From NCBI GenBank assembly GCA_018136815.1, contig CM030942.1, positions 1,117,797 through 1,181,796 of the forward strand: 64,000 bases of DNA, in the 5' to 3' direction. Shown here one piece after another: positions 20,265 to 30,905 of the stretch. This DNA comes from Isochrysis galbana (lineage: Eukaryota > Haptophyta > Isochrysidales > Isochrysidaceae). The notes under the pieces are model-generated. The model was not told the origin of the DNA and made no database searches. It saw only the letters and a list, made by a program, of their open reading frames with translations. How positions within the stretch are numbered: position 1 is the first letter of the stretch; each line of letters begins with the position of its first letter. The position numbers and the translations under genes are program-made.

Positions 20265-21060
20265 GGAGTGCTGCAATGCGTCATGGGTCATGGCCATGGG
20301 GTTTGGGCGGCGCAGGGGGCTGACCTTCAAGGGAAGGTGAGCCTGGCGGCGGCGGTTGCGGGGGAGGTGCTGTGCGTTGTGGCTGGTCAGTGGTCAGCAG
20401 TCGATGGCGCACCGACACTCAGCCTGCTTGGACGCAGGCCGCCATTCCCACGGGGCGAACCGAACTCCAGGAAGGTCCTCGGCACTCGGGTGCGCTTCCT
20501 GCCCTCTGCCCTCTGCCCTCTTCCATCGTCTCGCATGGTGTGGCCATTCCCCTAGCCTTGCGCCTTGCGAGCACGCGAGACGCGGGCGCAGGTCTGGCGG
20601 TGGCAGGTCTGGCGGTGGCGGCGGATCTGGCGGTGGTGGGTCTGAGAGGACTTCGTGCTGAGTCTGCGACGCCACCTCCCGGGTGGCAGGGAAGCGCCTC
20701 GAGCCGCTGGCGTACGGCTCACCGATCACCGACAAGAGGCTCCGGGGTCGTGATCCCCTCCCTCTCCGCAGCGCGCTGAGGGGACCTCAGCGCGTTCTCA
20801 CGTTCCCACCAGGTGACTGCCCCCCCCCCCCCCCCTCCCCAAGTTCCCCAGTGACCCCCCCCCCCCCTCCCCTTCCGTGCGTCCGTGCGCCCGCCACCCC
20901 AAATACTCAAATACAAAAGCCGCGAGTCCGGCGAGCCCTGGGTGATTTGTTTTATAGGACGGGGCACGTAGAGGTGTTCATCCCGAAAGAAAGAAAGAAA
21001 GTAAACAAGCAAGTGAGTCCGAGGATTGCATCTCCCCTCACAAGTTGTTTTCTGTGATTC
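20265..21060. other. Intergenic, low-complexity patches
   Basis: No gene is recognised. There is a short tandem array of TCTGGCGGTGG units at about 20590-20645 and two C-runs at 20820-20838 and 20857-20870. Confidence 0.45.
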
Positions 21061-21302
21061 ACCTAAATAAGATGTTCATTCATCGTACCACCCCTGCTCC
21101 TTATCTCCTCCTCGCTCTCTCTATCTCTTCTCTCCTCCTCCTCTAGAGCTACATTCCTGTTCTCGGCCTCCTCTTTCTCCTTCTTCTGCGCCAATCCTCG
21201 TCCTCTGTGGCGTCGGGGCACAGCGTCGGAGCCAGGCTCTCCCACCTCGCCCCATCTCCCCTCTCTTGCCCCCCCCTCTTTCCCTCTCAACCTTGCGCAA
21301 GC
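21061..21302 (+). promoter_or_regulatory. CT-rich leader of the TRAP-alpha gene
   Basis: Pyrimidine-rich stretches (21105-21150, 21165-21185, 21255-21290) lead directly to the start codon. A promoter or 5'-UTR role is inferred from the same arrangement at other genes here. Confidence 0.4.
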
Positions 21303-22282
21303 ATGCTGACGTCAAGGGCTCTTTTCCTCGGGATGTTACTCTCAGCCGCAGGTAGCACCCGCCTCCTCTCCCGCATGCAAAGGCCTAAGGTCTGCGCAGA
21401 CGCAGCGTGCGAGCAGCATCGCATGCCGACAGCACCTGGTGGTCCGAAGCTGACCGCACTCCCTCCGCACGCACCGCGTGAATAGTTGTGATGCGTGCCG
21501 AGGACGACATCGACCGCACCGACTTCTCTGACCCCGCACTCAAGGAGGACATCGAGGAGGGCCCCAGCCAGCACGTCGTGTCGGCTTCACTGCTTCCTGA
21601 CGCCATTGAGAACAGTGAGTGTCCGTCCCAGCCCGACCTGCTTTTCGGGGTTAGCTGTTCTCGCCAACCGTCTTGCTTATGTGCTGGCCCCCTACTCGCG
21701 TGTTCAGAAATAGAAATCGGAGCTAACAACACGCTCCTGGTGTCGCTGAGCAACCTTGGTGGCAAGATGTACAACGTAACTTACATTGATGGCCACCTGG
21801 AGACTGTCTCAACGGCAGAACGCCTGGGAAACTTCCGCCGGCAGTCGTACGGCGATGCCCTTGGACCGCGTGAGCAGCGCTCTTTCCGCTATCTGTTTGT
21901 CCCCCCGACTTCGTTGAAGCCGGGCGAGTACCGGCTGACATGCGCCATCCACTATCAAAACCGTGACATGGCCCGGTTTGTGGACGTCATCTTCAACGAG
22001 ACAGTAACCCTTGTGCCTTTGACCCGAGGGGTTATGTCCTCCGACACGCTGCTACTTGGGAGCAGTGTTATTGCCGCGGGCGTGCTTTTATTTGCCATCA
22101 TGTACAACTTGGGAGCGGGCGCCGGCTCTGCAGGCGAGCCGAGCAAGGGAAAGGCGAAGGAGAAGGCCACCGCTTCAGTCAAGAATCCCCAATCTGGATC
22201 CCAGGAGACGAGCGAATGGCTGCAGGGGACGCTCGCCGGGAGCGAAGGACGTGCGGTGGCTCGCAAGAAGAAGAAGTCTTAG
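21303..22282 (+). CDS. SSR1: Translocon-associated protein alpha subunit (3 exons)
   Basis: Subunit of the TRAP complex beside the Sec61 channel in the ER membrane. Exons 21303-21351, 21486-21614 and 21708-22282 join to 250 aa. MLTSRALFLGMLLSAAG is the signal peptide. An acidic segment follows (EDDIDRTDFSDPALKEDIEE), then the luminal beta domain typical of TRAP-alpha: LVSLSNLGGKMYNVTYIDGH, the FRYLFVPPTSLKPGEYRLTC block, and the family motif VIFNETVTLV. One transmembrane segment follows (LLLGSSVIAAGVLLFAIMYN) and a Lys-rich cytosolic tail ending RKKKKS. The second intron (93 bp) is a multiple of three without stops, so retention would keep the frame; splicing is preferred because GTGAGT and TTCAG bound it and the retained peptide does not fit the family. 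Donors are GTAGCA and GTGAGT. Confidence 0.9.
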
Positions 22283-23035
22283 ACGCGGTATCGCAAACAA
22301 ATTCTAGGTTTTCGACTTGCAGCTTGATAGACACGCTAATGAGGTCTTTTTTCATGTATGCAGTCGTATTGCAGCATGGTGTGCGAGACATCGTCCTTCC
22401 TAAGGTAAGCGTGGAAGCCCTCTTCAGGCTGATCTAGCGTTGTGGCTCAGGATAGTCGTCATCAGATGCACTGTGCGTGCACACATGGAGGATTTTCCAA
22501 TTCTGTGCGCACGCTTTTCGATATGCGCACGCGCTCGTTGCTCCTCGGGCCCTTGATTCAATGTGTGGCGCATCACTGGGCATGGAATCGGCGAGATCTT
22601 GGTCTTGAATCATTCATAATACCTCATGCCAAATGGACGCACAGCCCATTATGTCGTTGGGGAGGCGATAGGTGTGCGGTTGGTGTTGATATGCGTGTGA
22701 TGCGGACTATGGCATGATGATGGAAATCATCGCGTTGACTAAGCCCACGGTATGCGAGTCGCCCATCGTCCATCGTGAAAGAAACAGATAAAAAGCATCT
22801 GAAGATTCTGAGTACCACTGCTAGCCACGAGGGGTCCATCGCACTCACGGTGCTGACTTGCGCCATCACCTATACACCAAACTCTCACTCCCTTTACGCT
22901 ACACGCTACCCCCATCGCATTCCCTATTCGGGCCGCTGCCGCCTCGAAGTCGGCCTGCAGCTGCCACTTCTGCTCGCGCGCCTTTTCCAAGCAGCGACGA
23001 ATATGCTCAACGTCCTCCGCCCTTAGTTATGGATA
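22283..23035. other. Intergenic, nothing recognised
   Basis: Mixed-composition sequence with no gene, RNA or repeat that I can name. Confidence 0.4.
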
Positions 23036-23320
23036 CGTCCATATCATGCATCATGGACCCTCGCACCACTGAGCCACAGACACAGACCACCGAGGCCGCC
23101 AGGAGGGCGGCACCAAGGGCCAGCGAGGCGAGCGAGGGAGAGGCAGGAGAGGCCAGGGGCACTGCCCCAGCCTCCACTGCCCCCTGAGCTGCCCTGGCTG
23201 GCCCTCTGGGGGGCCCTGAGGGGCCCCCCAAGAGAGGGCCATGGCGTGCGCCATGCAGCACACGCCCGTAGGAGAAGCCGAAGCAAACGACGGGAAAAGA
23301 ACGACAAAAAAACGACACGA
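23036..23320 (-). repeat. Type-B interspersed repeat, partial
   Basis: It shares with 57600-57860 the blocks CACTGAGCCACAGAC, GGCGAGCGAGGGAGAGGCAG, CTGCCCCAGCCTCCACTGCC and AAGAACGACAAAAAAACGAC. The hairpin tail is missing at this copy. Confidence 0.75.
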
Positions 23321-24627
23321 TCCGGCGTCTTCTTCTGTCGTTTGGATAGCCGCTATCGACTACAGGCCCTCTGCTAAAAACACACAGACGCAAACATCTA
23401 CACTTCAAACACATCACCCACTGGGAGACCGGGCACGCGAAATCGCTTCGCCACGGCGACCACAAAAGACGGCAGACTGGAGACGATGCGGAAAACACCG
23501 TGAAAACTCGACCCACTTGGCCAGATGCCCCGCCACACAGCAAATCTTCAAGACCATAGAAACGATAGCGGGGTTCACGGTTCACACCGGACCACAAAAG
23601 GACTACGATACAAAAAGTTAAAGACAGATTATCCGTATATCCAAACACACCGACGCCCGATAGCCTAAAAACCCTATCTTTACCTGATACCTGATAGCAT
23701 GGAGATATATCCCCGGCTCCCGTTAGAACTCCCCACAAGTTCATCGGTCATCGGGGTGAAAACCCAGTTAGTCGCCAATGTACCACGTACATTGAAGACT
23801 AAACAGGGAAAAGCACCGGGGGGGGGCGAGGGATCGTCAGATCCACCGCAGCAGCCGCGTCGCCTCCGTCGCCTCGAATCGACGAGCAGCCGGCACCAAC
23901 TCCTACTCGCGACTCTCGACTCGACGAAGGACCAGCCTCTAACGGGCAACCTAGCTGCCGCTTTCCTTCGTCGCCGTCGACTTCGACGTGGTGAGCCTCT
24001 ACCTCCTCGGGTGAGTGGTGGGCCATGTTGTCGATCGTGTCGAATATGTTAGCCAGTCTCCGGCATTCTCCTAGATCCTAGACCCTAGATCGGGAGGACG
24101 ATTCGACTGAGTTTTGGCAGAGAGCACCCTTGCTTCTGAATATTTACAATAAACGCATATATGCAAGTTCACCATGCGACAAACCAAGCTAGCAGAAAAC
24201 GGGAGCGTCGAGAAGAAATCAAGGCGGAATGGTTGCTGCACCTACATCTAAAATCTAATTTTGGTTGGAGTCGACATATAGCGCACCTCTCGAGACACCA
24301 AAGACACATGTATTTCCAACCATCAGCATTCCATTGAATATGCGTGATCAAGAAAACTCATCAGAATCAAGTCCAGTGATTTTCCTGGTCAGAGAGCAAT
24401 CGACTAATTGAGGAGTGCGCATGGGACATCGCTGCTACAAAATCTGAGCGAAAGGAGTTGCGAGTAGAAAGCCTTCCACCAATAGATGATGACATCCTCT
24501 AGTATTCGCGGTCTCCTAGTGCCACGAACCTGCTGCCAACGGGAGCAGTCATCTTCATGCTCTGAATCGGACGGGTACCATCCAAAAGGAGCATGTCGGT
24601 CTAGGTAGCCCCATGCCAGTTTCGGTT
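23321..24627. other. Intergenic; possible retroelement zinc-motif remnant
   Basis: At about 23477-23560 the plus strand reads WRRCGKHRENSTHLARCPA, a CxxC-H-C arrangement like the zinc motif after some LINE reverse transcriptases. No other LINE domain is nearby, so the call is weak. The rest shows nothing recognisable. Confidence 0.3.
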
Positions 24628-25758
24628 TTACGCCGCAGTTGTGATGGGATGCCCATCATCTACTTGAGATTCCTTGCTAGCAGTCACCGTATCATTGTAC
24701 ATTGTGGCTTTCAGGGAAGCACGGCAGAGGCGTGGGAGTGAGCCACCCATGGGGCATTCGATCCGTCCATCTGGCACAAAGTGGCGAATCGCCCATGTCG
24801 CGCAATTGTCGCCTGCGACAGCAGAACCTTGGTATTTCGTGCCCTTGATGGGCGCCACACCACGCTCATGTCCTCTGACGTTGACCAAATGGCCGCCGTG
24901 GTGATCGTGAAAGTGTTCTGCCCAGAAATTAAGCTTGTCAGCCTGAACAGAGGTGAGCTGTCCAACATAGAGCCTCATAATTTGCTTGCGGAGCTTGGGA
25001 TCTCGCAACGCCTTGGCATACAGCGGATCGGGTGACACCACTACACCAGGCTCTGTTGATACCACAGGCAGCCCATTGCGAAAATCCTTGCCGTAGAGTC
25101 CGAAGGTGGTGGGTGGAGAGGGGTCGTTCGGGGAATCCTTTACGAGCACGGCTAGATGGCCGACATCAATCCCTCCCAGCATACGCTGGGGGACATAGAG
25201 AATCTCGATGTGCTGCCCCGCATGGTATCGGTGCGAGCCGTCGTGCGATGTCGACTGGCGCCTGAGGCGATTCAAACCCTGCTCCATGGTCGTATGACGA
25301 AGTAGCCTGCTCCGCACCTTGTCCGGCTCACGATCCAGGCTCGCATCGGAGAGTGGGTGCTCCTTTTCCCGTTCTGCCTCACGCTGCGTCTCTAGTTCTG
25401 CTTCCTCTGCCATCCGTAGCATGGCTTCTCGAACGACAATCTCAGCAGCAGCTTCGCCGACGTTTGTGTAGCTCCAGGAGGGGTCAGTGGGGCTAGGCTT
25501 CTTGGGTGGCATCTTCTCGCGCCGCACGTCCTCGGTCGATTTCCCCGCCTGCTGCTGAGCCTCCTCCGTGAGCCGTTGCATCGCCTCACGCACGACCGCC
25601 TCGTACTCCGCCGCGCCGATTGTGGGTGTAGGGGTCTTCCAGCTGGAGTGCGTGGACTCGGGCTTGGCAGCATTGCACTGAGCGACAGCGTGGCACACGC
25701 CAAGCGCAACCGAGCCCGCAGCCGCCGCGAGCGGGCCGCGCAGCGCACGGGAGAGCAT
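24628..25758 (-). CDS. Secreted or membrane protein with possible permuted papain-like (LRAT/NlpC-type) domain
   Basis: This 376-aa protein needs no intron. Starting at the ATG at 25758 gives MLSRALRGPLAAAAGSVALG, a signal-like hydrophobic leader; upstream in-frame sequence is Pro-rich and arises from a G-run. A charged helical region with two similar halves follows: YEAVVREAMQRLTEEAQ and EIVVREAMLRMAEEAE. The C-terminal domain (about 178-360) has YHAGQHIEILYVPQR, a His motif VGHLAVLV (His201), TFGLYGKDFRNG, and a Cys motif VAGDNCATWAIRHF (Cys319). His before Cys is the order in permuted papain-like folds such as LRAT and YiiX, but I recognise no exact family; the enzymatic role is inference. 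The 5' flank contains a G-run (25827-25860). Confidence 0.6.
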   Translation of the reverse strand: MLSRALRGPLAAAAGSVALGVCHAVAQCNAAKPESTHSSWKTPTPTIGAAEYEAVVREAMQRLTEEAQQQAGKSTEDVRREKMPPKKPSPTDPSWSYTNVGEAAAEIVVREAMLRMAEEAELETQREAEREKEHPLSDASLDREPDKVRSRLLRHTTMEQGLNRLRRQSTSHDGSHRYHAGQHIEILYVPQRMLGGIDVGHLAVLVKDSPNDPSPPTTFGLYGKDFRNGLPVVSTEPGVVVSPDPLYAKALRDPKLRKQIMRLYVGQLTSVQADKLNFWAEHFHDHHGGHLVNVRGHERGVAPIKGTKYQGSAVAGDNCATWAIRHFVPDGRIECPMGGSLPRLCRASLKATMYNDTVTASKESQVDDGHPITTAA

Positions 25759-26570
25759 CGGCGAGTCCTCCTCGGCGAGCCCTCGGCGCCGCCGGCAGCG
25801 CGGAGAGTGGCAAGTCCGGTCCAGACGGGGGGGGGGAAAGGGGGGGGGGGGGGGGGGGGGAGCCTCATTATTCAAGGGTTTTTACGGGGTATCCCTCGGG
25901 TCTCACTCCGGGGGTTTGACTTGCTCGACTACGGAGTAAATCTCCGTGGACCCCGAGGAAAACAACGTGCTGCAAGAGCGCAAGAGCAAGAGCCCGCCCT
26001 GCTGGGATTTTGGGGAGTGTCCTTGCCGCCGAAGGTGAGGAGGACGGCGTAGATGTTTCAGTCGCCCCACGTCGCATCAGCGATCAGCGAGGGCTTCGAG
26101 GTGGGCAGGGGCGGGCTCAGACAGCAGACAGGTCGACGTGGGTGGCAATGGCGGCCGTGAAGCGCGGTGAAGAGGAGAGGGCGAGGCCGCCGTCGTAGGT
26201 GATGCCGACGTCTCTCTCGCGGTGGGCGAGGGCGATGATGGAAGTGCGGCGGTCAGCTACCAAATACCAAACTCGGGATTAAGAACAAGGACGAGGCCGT
26301 CTCCTATCACGCATCACGGAGGTAGTCGCCGAGGATGAAGCCAAGGCCGCTTTGGTCGTTGGTCGGGAGGAAGCACCGCAGCACCGCTTGGCGCTTGGGG
26401 GGGTGGAGTTTCGAGCATGTGAGGCCATCTGCAAAATCGAGGATATGAGGACGGTGAAGATGACCCTCTCGGGGTCTCGGGGTGGCCATTCGGGAATGCC
26501 ATTCGGGCAGACGCCATGTGTCACATCGTTGACAACAACGTACAACGTACAACGTCATTGACAATTGACA
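25759..26570. other. Intergenic with G-run
   Basis: A polyG stretch at 25827-25860 abuts the minus-strand gene's 5' end. Beyond that no gene is recognised. Confidence 0.4.
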
Positions 26571-26574
26571 ATTG

Positions 26575-26735
26575 ACGAGTGTGACAAAAAAACTTCTTAA
26601 TATTCTCGCCGCGCGCGCGACTCCGCACTCTTACTGTGCAGCCACGCCCGCTACTCTCATCTCTCATCTCCCCCCTCCACCTGCCTTGCGGCTCGTCCCT
26701 CGTGCGCTCCCTAGGGGCTGCGTGTTTGGGGTTTC
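26575..26735 (-). repeat. GAGAATATTAAGAAG repeat, reverse copy
   Basis: Read on the minus strand it gives the same block order as 17820-17960: GCGCACGAGGGACGAGCCGC, AAGGCAGGTGGAGG, GCGGGCGTGGCTGCA, GTCGCGCGCGCGGCGAGAAT and ATTAAGAAGTTTTTTT. Confidence 0.65.
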
Positions 26736-27735
26736 CTGCAGCAGACGGTGTGTTCCGATCCCCGATAGGTTGTCCTCTACTTCCTCCTGCGCCATCGGGC
26801 TATCGGTTTCCATGTTTCCTTGTTAAGTCAGTGAGTCAGTGAGGTAGGCGTCTAAGTCGCGGTGGGTCTGAGGGCGGAGGTCAGAGGTCAGGCAGGCGGG
26901 TGGGTCGCGGCTTTGTTTTGTGCGCGGTTAGGCGAGTCTACCCACTATGCGGAGCGCTTGCGCTACCGCGGACAGGTTTGTGCCCAACGTTAGTGTGCCT
27001 TTGTCGTTGATTGTTGATTGTAAAGACGGGGGCGCAAACAAAGCGCAAAGCTCGCGCGGGGACTTGAGTTTAGGTTTTCTCCCTTGGGAGGCTTTATTGG
27101 TACGTGCGGTCGAGGACCTATCCGGGGGTACGAGGCCTCTAGCGACTAGTGAGGATCGTGAATCTGCTCAGAGTCTTTTCAATGTCAATGACCGGCAAGT
27201 GGTGAAAGGTGTAGTTGTCAAATTCTACCTTGTAGAAGTCACCTATTATGTACCTCCATGCTATGAGGTAAAGAGCTTTGAGGCTGTCGTGTGTCGATGT
27301 GTTCGGGTATACGAACAGTCTATCCTTGAGTGAGCTTCTGGACCGTTGATCTGTTTTTTTGAGGCCTGTAGCCTGTCACAAATACAGCCAAATACATTCG
27401 AGGCCTACAACCCAGGACGCGCTTCAAATACAGCCAAATACATATGTAATTGGCCTCTGGCCAAATAAATACGGTGAATACGTATTTCCCATCGCATCCG
27501 GACGTCAAGGAAAGACTCAGCGAAACCTTCGTAGTAATTACAAATGGGTGGCATTGTATCCAACAGGCTTGCCCCAAACCCGCACTCCGAACCAGGCTCT
27601 TGGTAGTGCACCAGAGTTGGACCCCGGAAACCGAAGACAAAGGAGTGAAGGGGGGAAAGGGAGGAGGTGGAGGTGGCGAGAGGGAGAGGGGATATGTAAG
27701 GGCGGTGTCGTGGCAGCGACAGGGTAACCTTAACC
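26736..27735. other. Intergenic, nothing firmly recognised
   Basis: An open frame at 26947-27333 has no family resemblance. CAAATACAGCCAAATACAT repeats twice near 27378-27440. No gene is supported. Confidence 0.35.
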
Positions 27736-27757
27736 TAGGAGTAGTAGGCGTGTAGCC

Positions 27758-28275
27758 AACTATCAGTAAAACTGATAGGGTCATGGGGGCCCCGTGCCCC
27801 CCTTCCTCCTTCCTCCTTCCTCCATCGCAGACACCCCCCCCTGGGTGGGCCTGCACACTCAACCTCAGCCCCTGCCTGTTGGCAGGGGCTGAGCTGACAT
27901 CACTCTGGCACAGACCCTCGCCGAGCGCGCATCGCGCGCCGCACGCATTCGCCTGCACTGGCCCACTGGCCCCTGATCGTACTGACCCCCCACTCCACCA
28001 CTGAGCCACAGACCACCTGAGCCGCTAGGAGGGCACCCAAGACTAGCGAGGCTAGCGAGGGAGAGGCAGGAGAGGCCAGGGGCCCAGCCCCAGCCTCCAC
28101 TGCCCCCTGAGCTGGCCCAGCTAGCCCTCTGGGGGGACCCGAGGGTCCCCTCAAAGGGGTGCCATGGCGCGCGCAGGCATCGCACGCCCGTAAGTAAGAG
28201 AACGAAGAGAACCGCGAGAAAAGAACGACAAAAAAAACGACGCGATCTGACCCAAGAAAGGTAAGACTCACTCCT
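27758..28275 (-). repeat. Type-B hairpin-tailed interspersed element
   Basis: On the minus strand the element runs from about 28275 to the tail GGGGCCCCCATGACC, then the perfect hairpin CTATCAGTTTTACTGATAG (27760-27778) and TTG. It shares most blocks with 57401-57895 and carries the GAGGCAGGAGAGGCCAGGGG core also found in type-A copies. Confidence 0.7.
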
Positions 28276-28619
28276 GTTTACGGTATGTTTACAGGCCGAC
28301 ACCCCGAGCGACACACGAATGCTGCGAAAACGCGGAGATACTTGAAAAAGACGCGAGAAGAGGGGGCCGAGACCTCCCAGGGGCACGAAGTGTCACATGC
28401 AACAGGCGTTTATGTTGTTTTGCCACAGGAACACCACACCAGCAGGTTTGCCCCAGCCCACAGCCCACCCCCTGCGCTTGGCCCGTTGTAGTGCACGCGC
28501 CCCCCCCCCCCCCCCCCGATACCAAAGACAAAGGAATGAAGGGGGTGGTGTAAGGGAGTGAGTAAACTGGGGTATAGGCGATGTCGTGAGTGAGTACCGT
28601 GAGTACGTGGACTGTATGG
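28276..28619. other. Intergenic between type-B repeat and hAT element
   Basis: No gene is seen. A C-run lies at 28500-28517. Confidence 0.35.
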
Positions 28620-28627
28620 CTAGCGTG

Positions 28628-30454
28628 CCTACATGTGAAACACAGGAACACCGTGTTTCTACAAAAGCCGAAAACAGCCGTGTTTCGCCGTGTTTCAAAC
28701 CTCTTGAGGCGCAACACAGAGGAAACACAGAGGCGCGCGCGTGCGTGCGCGGCCGGCGGCCAGAGCCAGAGGCCGCCGTAAAGGAGCAATGAGCGTCAGT
28801 CGCTACACGAGGACGAAGAAGTGAGGAGTAAGTGTGTTGGTGTTGAGCGTTCATTTAGTTAGCGAATCAATCACCAATCACACTATCAGATGTTTCATAG
28901 TTTGCAGACTTGGACAAGAATTGTCATCTGCAATCCAATCATCTTCTGCGTCACTATCATCGTCGCTGTCCCACTTCACCACTTCGGGAACCCAACCTGC
29001 ATCTTGCACTCGGAGCTGTGCGTGCATCGACTCATGACAATACACTAATTTGTCTGCAGTCTTATGGCTCATTCGAGACCGATTAGCGGTGTGAATCTGC
29101 CCGTAGACCGACCAATTGCGTTCCGCTACCCTCACGGTACCGTCGAAAAGCATGCAACCGGGATTGCCGAAAAGCACATTGATGAGGTGATCTTTCAAAA
29201 CATTATCCCACCCGTCGGAGACGAGCGTGCACCCCTTGGAGAGCACATGGTGTCGCAACGGATCAAGCTCTCGCTGCAGCCTCGCCACCGTGTTATCAAG
29301 CAGCGGCCCATACAGAGCCTGGCGATTTGGCCCTTTATACGATGCGGGCGCCGTCTTCAGCACTGTCACCATTTTCTTGAATTTGGGATGATCAACTGCA
29401 GCCGCCGGCATATTGCATGCATAAAAAAATTCTGCGATCGCATCGTCGCACGCCTCCTTCTGTGAGACGCTGAAGTCCAGTGGCTTCTGACCTTTCTCGC
29501 GCCACACCAAGGAGGGTGGCGCCACAGATGAAGACCCACTCAAGGAAGCCTCATTGACCTCCTTCACAGCCGCCTTGGCCCTCTTCTTTACATCCTTGGA
29601 CACCTCGTTCTTGCGCACCACGTCGATGAGCAGCAAGAAGTTGGGGTCATCACCTTTGCACTTGGCAGAATGGCTTCTGCCAAAAAGGTGATCGACGACC
29701 CTCGTCGCTCCTCCCTTACGAATCTCGCCGCAGCCCCCACACTTCCACACTGGGTGGTTAGGGTCTTCCTCTGATAGCACCATTACGCACTCCCACACAG
29801 GGTCAATGCGCTTGGCAGAGGTTGAGCGCTTACGCCCCGGAAGATGGGGCTGGCTCAAACCTGTGGCGCGCGTGGGAAGCACGTCGAATACGGTACCTCC
29901 CTCTCCCTCCGCGGCCTGCTGCCCCTTTGGCGCTGGGTCCTCATCCTGCTCGAGACGGCAGGCCAGCGCTTCGACCTGCTGCGTGCGCCCTCCATTGCCG
30001 TTGAGGAGCAGCCCCCACTGATGCGCAGGCGTGTCGCGCGGTGGCAGCGGTGGCGCGTCTGAGCATTCCGCCAGGGCCAGGGCGGGGGTGATGGGAGCTG
30101 CCGCGGCTGAGCGTGAGGCGCGGTCGGGGTTGGGGTTGGCGGTGGCGCGCATGGTGGTGGGGGAGGGGGGGCGATCGCGGCCGCAGAGGCGCAGAGGCGC
30201 AGGGGGCACCGAGGCACCGAGCGCTACCAAGCCAGCGAGCGCGTGGCGGAGTGGCGGAGTGACAAAAAAAGGGTATAAAGTATAAAGTAAAAGTAAAAGT
30301 AGAAAGTAGTGCAAAAAAGTACATATGCGAGTCCGCGAGCCAAGAGCCCCGGCATCTGTGTTTCCCACTGTTTTTCACTGTGTTTCTTCAATGGCCAAAC
30401 ACAGACTGTTTTTGCTGTGTTTGGAAGCAGCCCCCACTGTGTTTCACATGTAGG
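28628..30454 (-). mobile_element. hAT DNA transposon, internally deleted
   Basis: The ends carry the inverted repeat CCTACATGTGAAACACAG, and an exact 8-bp direct repeat CTAGCGTG flanks it (28620-28627 and 30455-30462), the hallmark of hAT elements. Both subterminal regions are full of CCGTGTTTC / AACACAG motifs. The single ORF is a shortened transposase. At 1827 bp the element is less than full autonomous length. Near-perfect ends suggest a fairly recent insertion. Confidence 0.93.
28878..30152 (-). CDS. Truncated hAT transposase (BED finger, DUF659 start, hATC end)
   Basis: This uninterrupted 424-aa frame starts at the ATG at 30152; a longer frame continues upstream without an ATG. Order of parts: Pro/Ala-rich N terminus, then a BED-type zinc finger (VWKCGGCGEIRKGG..., VVDHLFGRSH with paired Cys and His), a Lys-rich linker, and the DUF659-like start of the hAT catalytic domain (RQALYGPLLDNTV, LSKGCTLVSDGWDNVLKDHL). 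This passes straight into the C-terminal dimerisation motif VAERNWSVYGQIHTANRSRM and an acidic tail. The middle of the RNase H-like catalytic core, with most acidic residues, is absent, so it cannot cut DNA by itself; it could still bind ends and dimerise. The clean reading frame across the deletion is notable. Confidence 0.85.
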   Translation of the reverse strand: MRATANPNPDRASRSAAAAPITPALALAECSDAPPLPPRDTPAHQWGLLLNGNGGRTQQVEALACRLEQDEDPAPKGQQAAEGEGGTVFDVLPTRATGLSQPHLPGRKRSTSAKRIDPVWECVMVLSEEDPNHPVWKCGGCGEIRKGGATRVVDHLFGRSHSAKCKGDDPNFLLLIDVVRKNEVSKDVKKRAKAAVKEVNEASLSGSSSVAPPSLVWREKGQKPLDFSVSQKEACDDAIAEFFYACNMPAAAVDHPKFKKMVTVLKTAPASYKGPNRQALYGPLLDNTVARLQRELDPLRHHVLSKGCTLVSDGWDNVLKDHLINVLFGNPGCMLFDGTVRVAERNWSVYGQIHTANRSRMSHKTADKLVYCHESMHAQLRVQDAGWVPEVVKWDSDDDSDAEDDWIADDNSCPSLQTMKHLIV

Positions 30455-30462
30455 CTAGCGTG

Positions 30463-30530
30463 AGTAGCCCGAATCTTCAGATGTTTTATTATAGTAGGCG
30501 TGTAGCCCGAAACCTTCAGATGTTTTTTTT
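30463..30530 (+). repeat. Short repeat AGTAGGCGTGTAGCCCGAA
   Basis: Two tandem copies of a unit ending AATCTTCAGATGTTTT / AACCTTCAGATGTTTT lie at 30464-30528. Related copies are at 27738-27756 and 59776-59812. The class is unknown. Confidence 0.6.
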
Positions 30531-30905
30531 GCAAATGACCTGTTTTGGCCCCCGTAGAAACACAGGGAAACGGTGAACCGTGAACGGTGAGGTGAACACG
30601 TGTTTCGTGTTTCCCATTTCCTATTTACTTTACAACTTCACAATAGGGCTGATAGTGTGAGGGCGTGTTTTGTTTTTTGCGCTCGCGGGATAGCCGGGCA
30701 CGCGGGAGCGGGCGCGCGGGAACGTGAGTACGGAGGGGGGAGGGCAGGGATTCACAATCTCTACGTTTATGTGAATGTAAATGTCTGTGTATCCGAGAGA
30801 GAGAGAGGGAGGAAGAGGGAGATGGAGAGGGGAGGGGCAGGGGGGGGGGGGGAGGGCGAGAGAGTAGGAGGGACGGGAACGGAGAGCGGGCGGGTCGCCC
30901 TCCCC
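30531..30905 (+). promoter_or_regulatory. GA-rich leader of the phytochelatin synthase gene
   Basis: The region contains a purine tract at about 30793-30875 with a G-run (30840-30852). An in-frame ATG at 30822 is an alternative start. A promoter role is inferred. Confidence 0.4.

Noticed and set aside
21615-21707. In-frame read-through of the second TRAP-alpha intron
   Set aside because: Good GTGAGT and TTCAG sites bound it and the retained peptide does not match the family.
23477-23560. LINE element
   Set aside because: Only a short CxxC-H-C peptide is present; no endonuclease or reverse transcriptase is nearby.
26947-27333. 128-codon ORF
   Set aside because: No family resemblance, no nearby promoter tract, no splice partner.
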